From Patiria pectinifera (taxonomy: Eukaryota > Echinodermata > Asteroidea > Valvatida > Asterinidae): a stretch of 64,000 nucleotides of DNA. Shown in pieces: positions 59,557 through 64,000 of the stretch. A model generated the notes under the pieces. It did no database searches. It saw only the letters and a program-made list of their open reading frames with translations, and was not told the origin of the DNA. Where the stretch lies: assembly GCA_029964075.1 (NCBI GenBank), contig CM057142.1, forward strand, positions 31,498,392 through 31,562,391. Direction: 5' to 3'. Made by a program: the position numbers and the translations under genes. The stretch's first letter is position 1. Each line of letters begins with the position of its first letter.

Positions 59557-62500
59557 CCCCGACTCCCCAACTAACTACTTAACGGACTATGCGGAGAAAC
59601 ATGATGATTTGTTGAGCTGCTATCCTGCAAACTAACTGACTCCCCAACTAACTAACTAACTAACGGACTATGCGGAGAGACATGATGAATTGTTGAGTTG
59701 CTATCCCGCAGCTAAAAAGAACTGTAAACAGCTGTAGGCAAACTAAGGAATGATATTTAATTCACGGTTGCTTAAAGATAACGTCTAGAACAACAACTTT
59801 CACTTGCCATCTCCAAGATAATGTTAGAGAAATTTACAGAATCAAAAAAAACTAACTTTGCAGAATTTAAAAAAAATTATATTTGAACTTGTAAAAGTTT
59901 TATAATGTTTGAACTTACTTGCATGTAATAAGGTTCTGTTCATTGGTCCCACACTGACCACCATTCAGGCAATACTCTGCATTATCAGTACATGTGGCGG
60001 TGCACTGAAGGCCTATTGCTCTGCAATTCATGGTGGCCGGACATGGCGAGAGCGTGCAAGCATCTAAAATCTGAAACTTGCCTGCAGAAGCAATATAATA
60101 CACAATTTCAAACTTGAGAAACATTTTATTTTTTAATTTTCAAATAAACCACAAAGGGAAACCTGACTAGTGCATCATACTAATTTTAAAAGGGTTGAAT
60201 AGAGAAATTGACTTGAGCAGGGTTTGAACCTGTGACCTCTGGATTGCTATCCTGGTGCTCTACCAACTGAGCTATCAGTCCTATGTTAGCTGTCTCTCGT
60301 TTTTGTCAATGTCGTTGTTCAAGAAGCACAGGTCATAAGCCATAAATCTTTATGTGCCATATTTAGTTGGTAGAGCACCGGAACGACAATCCGGAGGTCG
60401 CAGGTTCAAATCCCCCACCAGTCAATTTCTTTGATCAACTTAAAAATCATTATATTGCACCTAGTCAATTTCCCTTTGCGGTTCATATACAAACGTATTT
60501 TTAAATCTGCCATAAAATCACACTGGGAAAAACTGACTAGATTTTGTTTTTGACTGGACAAAGAAACTGGGAGGATTGTTAACCTCAAAAATACCTCTTC
60601 TTTCCTATTACATTTCAATTTATGTGTTCAATGAGGTTGGTTTCAAAAGGAACAATCAGCGTCTCCAGTTGGGTTTTTGCTAAACCTGAATTGCCAGCCT
60701 ATGGGCTCTGTGGGGGGACAAGAGAGGGGGATTTTTTAAGCACTTTCGAGAGCCCTTTGGACAGGATCGACACACCGCTCGCGTATACTCAATCGCGCGC
60801 GTAAAGCACAAAGTAAGCACAAGTTATTTTATTCTGTATATGCACAAAGCCATAGCGTCTTCGAGTGAGTGTCGGGCGTCATCAGCAATGTGTTACAAAT
60901 GTTTCTCCTTGTGGTCTCCCCCAATTCTCCCTTTCTTACCGTTGAGGGTGTTGTGCACGGAGCCCATCCCTTGACTGACTAAATCATTGACTGACTGACG
61001 AGACTGGCCTTAAATTGGCTTCAGGTCAACTAGGCAAGCTTAATCTTGTTTTAAAAATAAGTTTGGTTCAAAATATATTTTATTTGCTAACATTTATTCA
61101 ACTACCCAACCAGAGGAGCAGCAAGGAAGCAATACCCACCATTTTGTTGCTTGAATTTAACTTTTGCCACGTTTACCAGTATTCTGTTCAGAATAGCCGC
61201 AAGAATCGCATGCAATTTACTCTGTTGATCTTCATGGTTAAGGGGCTCGGAAAATCCTATCTTCACATCGGCAGCTACATCATTATCCGTGTCAGACCTG
61301 CCAAAGAAATGAATCAAAGCTCATTTAATCATGAAAACGAAAACAAATCAACAATTTAAATGGCCTGATATTTCGAGTCTTATAGCAAGGCCTTCTGCAG
61401 AGGCAAATTATTTATTCCTGTCATTATCTGAGCGGGCTCAAAATTTTCTAATTTGGAAATCAACAAAAATTTTATTCTCTGAAAATGAAAAAAGAAAAAA
61501 GAACTGCAATGTGTAATGATTTCATTAATAAAATGTCTCTGACAATATCCTTTACAATTTTCCTTTCAGTTTCCTGATATTTTTTTGTTAACTTGCAAGA
61601 ACTGTAACTCACCTAAACTGATCTATATCAACACCCAATACTGCACCATCATCATGAAAGACGTTTAAAACCTGCAAAAATATAACCATAAATTTTACTC
61701 AAGGTAGTCATAAGGTTAGAATTCTGGAGCTCCATAATTTTTGGCGGTGGGAAACAACTTTATGAGGACTTTTTAAAGAAAATTTAAAGGATAAAGTAAC
61801 TTTGCTTATTTTTAAAAAGGTACCATGCAAAGGTACAGCACTCAAAGCAAAAAAACCCAAAAAACCCACGGTGGCTAAAACTTCATCCATGTTTAGTAAC
61901 CAATGCAAAAAACGATATCACGTAATTTGTAAGATTTGCAAATCTACTTTTTGACAATTTGAAAATGTCAAATTAGACACTTACGTATAAAACATGCTAT
62001 GATGGAATGTATGCTGGAAACACACATAAAAAAGATATTGAATTTCTGTCAGCAAACTCCTTCCAAATAGAAAACACATATACTTCGAGAAATATGAAAT
62101 AATAAAAAGGAAAACCTGTAATCACATCTTTCTCAATGGTGGAGGCTAATTTCTGGAATTCCACTGAGTTGTTGTCCTGCAGGGCATCTGAGTAAGTGAT
62201 GTTGCGAAGTACCAGGTGAAGCCAAATGTAATTGGAGTCTGTTTAAGTCGAGGAATAAAAAAACAAAACAAATTTGTTGTAATCTGAGAGAAAAGAGACT
62301 TTTTTATATATTTTCTTGATTTCAATACTTTTCTTAATTTTCAGGATTTTACCATTTGTGTGCATGTTAGGAAGGGGAAGGCTGGATAAGAGTTTGTGTC
62401 TAAACAGTCACAAAACAACAATGATTATTTCAGTTTTCTCTTTGATAAAAACAGCCAAGAAATTTTGAGATTTTAATCCTATGAAGAGTTCCCCTGTGAC

Positions 62501-64000
62501 TTGTTTCCAACATTCTCTTGATTATTAATGGTACAGGCCATGTTTACTAACAACCGACTCAATTTGTTTGTTTATATTTACCTTAACCAGACTGTTGCTT
62601 GAATTACAGAGTGATTTATAATTAAAAAAATTAAAAAATAAATAAAAACACATTTGCAGAAAACAAACTGGATAAAATGTTATGTACAAATTAAAACAAG
62701 AATGAAAAACAATGAGCTAAAATATTTTTGAAAAGTCAACCATTTGTTAATACAGGGTGTCTCAAAAAGCAGTCAATCCATAAATAGTACAAATACTAGC
62801 ACTCTCTTTCTGAAAAACTCTTCTTTAGAGTCTGAAGGTGTAGTAAATACTCTACACATTACACATATTTGGACACCCCAGTCCAGAGATACAGCTTATT
62901 AAATGTAGCGTCCGTCAGTTGTAATTTGTGCGTTATGCTCGTTTGAATCAACAAAAGGGTTCTGAACAACTAACCTGAAGAAGTTTCAGCTCAAGGAATG
63001 CTGTATATTCTGAGAAAACAATATTCTAGGACCTCGATTTCAAATCAAAAGTTGCTGAGTCAAGTTTTGAATTGGGCCTGAATTCAGCATCCAAGACACG
63101 CGATGTCACGCACTGAACCGACGAATTATAGCAACCTGCTTCACCGAATAAGAAAACGAACTACTAACTGAAATTTCCAACGATGCGTCTAAAGGCCTTC
63201 TTTCATTGATTTCTTCAAAATGACAGCTTGCCAGAAAGAATAATTTCACAGAGAGTTTAGTCCTATTACTATCTTTAAACCAAGTATGCTTTTCAACAAT
63301 AATTATGTCAGCTACTTTTTAGATAGCTGCAAATGATGGACTGTACCTTTAAATGAAAGGACTTGAATTCCAAGTTGGGCCACTTGGTATCTAATGAAAG
63401 GCATTCACATACCAAGAAGGGGAAGAAAGTGGCCCAAACAGATTTTGACAAGTCTTTACAAGATTCACTGTAACTTTTAAATAAAACGTCCAAATCACAC
63501 AGAACAAAAACCTTGTCAAGGGTAAAGAAACACTCTATCATCTTATGGTAATTTTTTTCTGGAAAAAAAAAAATGAAAAAAAAAATGGAAAAAAAATGTT
63601 GTTTTAGACACCCTGTATAGATAAATGCTAGCATGCGATCACTTTTTACTCACGAGGCCCCCTTCAATGGAGTAACCATTGTGTTTGTTACTGTACAAAG
63701 CAACTGCCCAGTGACGGATTATCTGAACAATAGCTAGCACAATGCTTTCGCCATTGATGGGGGCCTTCGTGATAGCGTGCTCGGATTTGTCTATAACATC
63801 AACAGAACTTACCTGGAATGTCCTGAACAAGAATAACAAAAGAACATTCTGCCCGGTTCCCGGCATTGTCCCGAGCACTGTATGTTACAGTGGTGGAACC
63901 AGGTGGGAACCAATCGTCCGGTCGGTGATTACTACTCATCAGCTGAGCGGGTCCCAAGTTGTCGGTTGCCGTGGGCTCTACCCATGATGCTTTAACTGCT
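54272..64000 (-). CDS. HYR-SEA-EGF single-pass membrane protein, 3' part only (gene runs off the right edge)
   Basis: Eight exons on the minus strand: from beyond 64000 to 63813, 62238-62126, 61671-61613, 61297-61140, 60081-59919, 58779-58709, 57300-57195, 55577-54272. Phases match throughout and give 720 visible residues. Order: HYR domain (1-62), SEA domain (about 63-172), a Cys-rich stretch and EGF domain (180-242), transmembrane helix (about 254-278) with the stop-transfer RCRRRRK, then a tail of about 440 residues. The protein should be a type I cell-surface glycoprotein. Two borders are less certain: the donor GTGATT at 62125 and the donor GTGGGT at 61139, both chosen because they keep the frame and complete the SEA domain. 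The N-terminus is outside the window. Confidence 0.8.
55049..55279 (-). repeat. Coding 21-bp minisatellite (GTHxGIP heptads)
   Basis: Eleven 21-bp units encode GTHGGIP or GTHDGIP, with the first unit ending in S and the last in L. At least three decayed units lie upstream in the protein (GPHEGSA, RPHDGST, RPRDEVP). Units differ mainly by a Gly/Asp codon change. Other frames are also open here; they are shadows. Confidence 0.95.
55755..56020 (+). mobile_element. tRNA-derived SINE, copy 2
   Basis: Matches 3612-3900: tactttcctcgccttccacc, gttcgattcccg (B-box), gtggattgggttttcagtcc, ttttccccagaat, then an aataataccaataataa tail. In an intron of the HYR-SEA-EGF gene. Confidence 0.85.
56376..56823. 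mobile_element. TTAA-flanked MITE, family D
   Basis: TTAA at 56372-56375 and 56824-56827. Termini AGGGACACTGGGTCCTG and the inverted CAGGACCTAGTGCCCCT. A partial terminus occurs at 31367-31390 (aacTTAAaggggcactaggt). Confidence 0.82.
57195..57300 (-). CDS. Transmembrane exon of the HYR-SEA-EGF protein
   Basis: Encodes LTIISLGGVWAAIMLGMLAM followed by YCIAF and the basic stop-transfer RCRRRRK. The hydrophobic run is about 25 residues and contains small-residue spacing (GGVWAA, GMLAM) compatible with helix packing. The Cys next to the basic cluster could be palmitoylated; that is an inference from position only. Confidence 0.9.
57620..57965. repeat. Dispersed marine-type repeat (gcggaggtttgcgctctctgag end)
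   Basis: Begins acctctgtcaaggaggctatg, continues with a ttggttggctggttggttt simple stretch and gtgatccgaatctgggtc, and ends ggcggaggtttgcgctctct. I recall very similar sequence in many unrelated marine invertebrate genomes; the element class is unknown to me. Confidence 0.55.
58139..58408. mobile_element. MITE with GGCCAAAAAA ends, copy 2
   Basis: Ends ggccaaaaaaaaaaagtctc and the inverted gagactttttttattttttg. Shorter than the copy at 42689-43063 and lacking its extra internal block. Confidence 0.87.
58709..60081 (-). CDS. Cys-rich stretch plus EGF-like domain, two exons
   Basis: Exon 60081-59919 carries DACTLSPCPATMNC and then CTDNAEYCLNGGQC; exon 58779-58709 supplies CHGKNQVYTYSGDRC. The six cysteines follow the EGF spacing with the CxNGGxC and CxC landmarks, the CNC pair being split by the phase-2 intron. 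No calcium-binding consensus is seen. The domain sits just outside the membrane, after the SEA domain, the order used by membrane mucins. Confidence 0.85.
58870..59170 (+). mobile_element. tRNA-derived SINE (cacttgcctctctccaccca type)
   Basis: Head ggcctagtggtaagggttcg (A-box) and ggggttcaaatcc (B-box); body ttgtgtccttgggccagcca, cacttgcctctctccaccca, aatgggtgccggc. The 3' end carries tttgtataatgatgat. In an intron of the HYR-SEA-EGF gene. Confidence 0.85.
59510..59665. repeat. AACT microsatellite with an 80-bp duplication
   Basis: About ten aact units at 59515-59557, a shorter run at 59645-59663. Each run is followed by acggactatgcggaga and catgatga. Confidence 0.92.
60130..60290 (-). mobile_element. 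tRNA-derived SINE (short family), copy 3
   Basis: Minus-strand GATAGCTCAGTTGGTAGAGC and GGTCACAGGTTCAAACCC; body as in 3930-4085. An inverted partner follows at 60366. Confidence 0.75.
60366..60530 (+). mobile_element. tRNA-derived SINE (short family), copy 4, inverted to copy 3
   Basis: Plus strand ttggtagagcaccggaacga and ggaggtcgcaggttcaaatc, then a body with tgcacctagtcaatttccct. The 5' tip of the A-box is missing. Confidence 0.75.
60715..60970. repeat. Dispersed repeat, copy related to 17540-17800
   Basis: Shared words acaagagaggg, tattctgtatatgcacaaag, gagtgagtg, gtggtctccc, ttcttaccgttgagggt, acggagccca. Confidence 0.75.
61140..62238 (-). CDS. SEA domain, three exons
   Basis: Exons 62238-62126, 61671-61613 and 61297-61140 give LVLRNITYSDALQDNNSVEF, then LASTIEKD joined to VLNVFHDDGAVLGVD, then VAADVKIGF. 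The run LRNITYSxxLxDxxSxEFxxLAxxIExxLxxVF is the SEA signature found in mucins and other membrane-anchored glycoproteins. Self-cleaving SEA domains have Gly-Ser just before the last strand; here the corresponding position reads Ala-Ala-Asp before VKIGF, so self-cleavage is not expected. N-linked glycosylation is possible at NIT and NNS. Confidence 0.8.
62753..63615. mobile_element. MITE with CAGGGTGTC termini, carrying a nested family B MITE
   Basis: TA-flanked ends CAGGGTGTCTCAAAA and the inverted TTTTAGACACCCTG. The outer element, about 413 bases without the insert, matches 2867-3307 in reverse orientation. It is interrupted at a TTAA by 62903-63348. It lies in the intron between the HYR exon and the first SEA exon. 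Confidence 0.88.
62903..63348. mobile_element. TTAA-flanked MITE, family B, copy 4 (nested)
   Basis: TTAA at 62899-62902 and 63349-63352. The right terminus (caaatgatggactgtacct) is well conserved; the left (atgtagcgtccgtcagttg) is more diverged. The uninterrupted target is seen in the copy at 2867-3307. Confidence 0.87.
63813..64000 (-). CDS. HYR domain exon (partial)
   Basis: Reads SWVEPTATDN, then WFPPGSTTVTYSARDNAGN, AECSFVILVQDIP. The EPTATDN, FPxGxTxVxYxAxDxAGNxAxCxFxVxVxD pattern is the hyalin repeat (HYR), an immunoglobulin-like fold linked to adhesion and found in echinoderm hyalin and complement-like proteins. The exon continues past the window edge, so more HYR domains may precede it. 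A following open frame at 63639-63806 is not used: the gap would be too short for an intron and the frame is lost. Confidence 0.88.

Noticed and set aside
61171..61180. Donor CTG|GTAAAC for the third SEA exon
   Set aside because: Good consensus but gives phase 0, after which the next exon hits a stop; GTGGGT at 61139 gives phase 1 and fits.
62111..62126. Donor at ACAG|GTTTTC for the first SEA exon
   Set aside because: Leaves one extra base and breaks the frame of the next exon; the donor at 62125 keeps the frame and completes the SEA motif.
63639..63806. Open frame after the HYR exon as an extra exon
   Set aside because: It would need an intron under 30 bases; the G leftover of the HYR exon joins correctly to the SEA exon at 62238.

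Overview
The window is from the nuclear genome of an animal, most likely a marine invertebrate deuterostome; an echinoderm such as a sea star fits best. The evidence is intron-rich genes with small canonical GT-AG exons, a HYR-SEA-EGF type receptor, many tRNA-derived SINEs and MITEs of the kind seen in marine invertebrates, and frequent TACATGTA words. No database search was possible, so the taxon is an inference. There are no prokaryotic genes, CRISPR arrays, rRNAs or intact tRNA genes.

Three protein genes can be assembled exon by exon with matching phases. (1) Minus strand, 40620 down to 7691: 21 coding exons, about 907 residues, with N-terminal ankyrin repeats, an Ala/Pro linker and a C-terminal domain resembling glycoside hydrolase family 20 (hexosaminidase D type). 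The Asp-Glu catalytic pair expected after N-I-G is replaced by Thr-Leu, so the domain looks catalytically dead. (2) Plus strand, 48293 to 49998: a two-exon mitochondrial monothiol glutaredoxin, GLRX5. (3) Minus strand, from beyond the right edge down to 54272: the C-terminal 720 residues of a type I membrane protein with HYR, SEA and EGF domains, one transmembrane helix and a cytoplasmic tail of about 440 residues carrying a coding 21-bp minisatellite and three acidic dileucine-like motifs. Genes 1 and 2 are divergent; genes 2 and 3 are convergent.

Much of the remaining DNA that I could classify is repeats. 1-7.6 kb: a palindrome holding telomere-like repeats, several MITEs and a SINE. 7.7-40.6 kb: introns of gene 1 with nested MITEs, SINEs, a LINE 3' fragment and minisatellites. 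40.7-48.2 kb: no recognised gene, with a degenerate LTR-like element carrying a 15-bp minisatellite and a Mutator-like palindrome. 50-54.2 kb: two TTAA-flanked or palindromic MITEs and a pogo-like MITE. 54.3-64 kb: gene 3 with SINEs and MITEs in its introns.

The genes do not form a functional cluster. The points that most merit checking are the ankyrin/GH20-like pseudoenzyme, the receptor tail with its repeats and sorting motifs, and the TTAA-flanked MITEs, one of which starts four bases inside a splice donor of gene 1. Several transposition events can be read directly because empty and filled copies both lie in the window.
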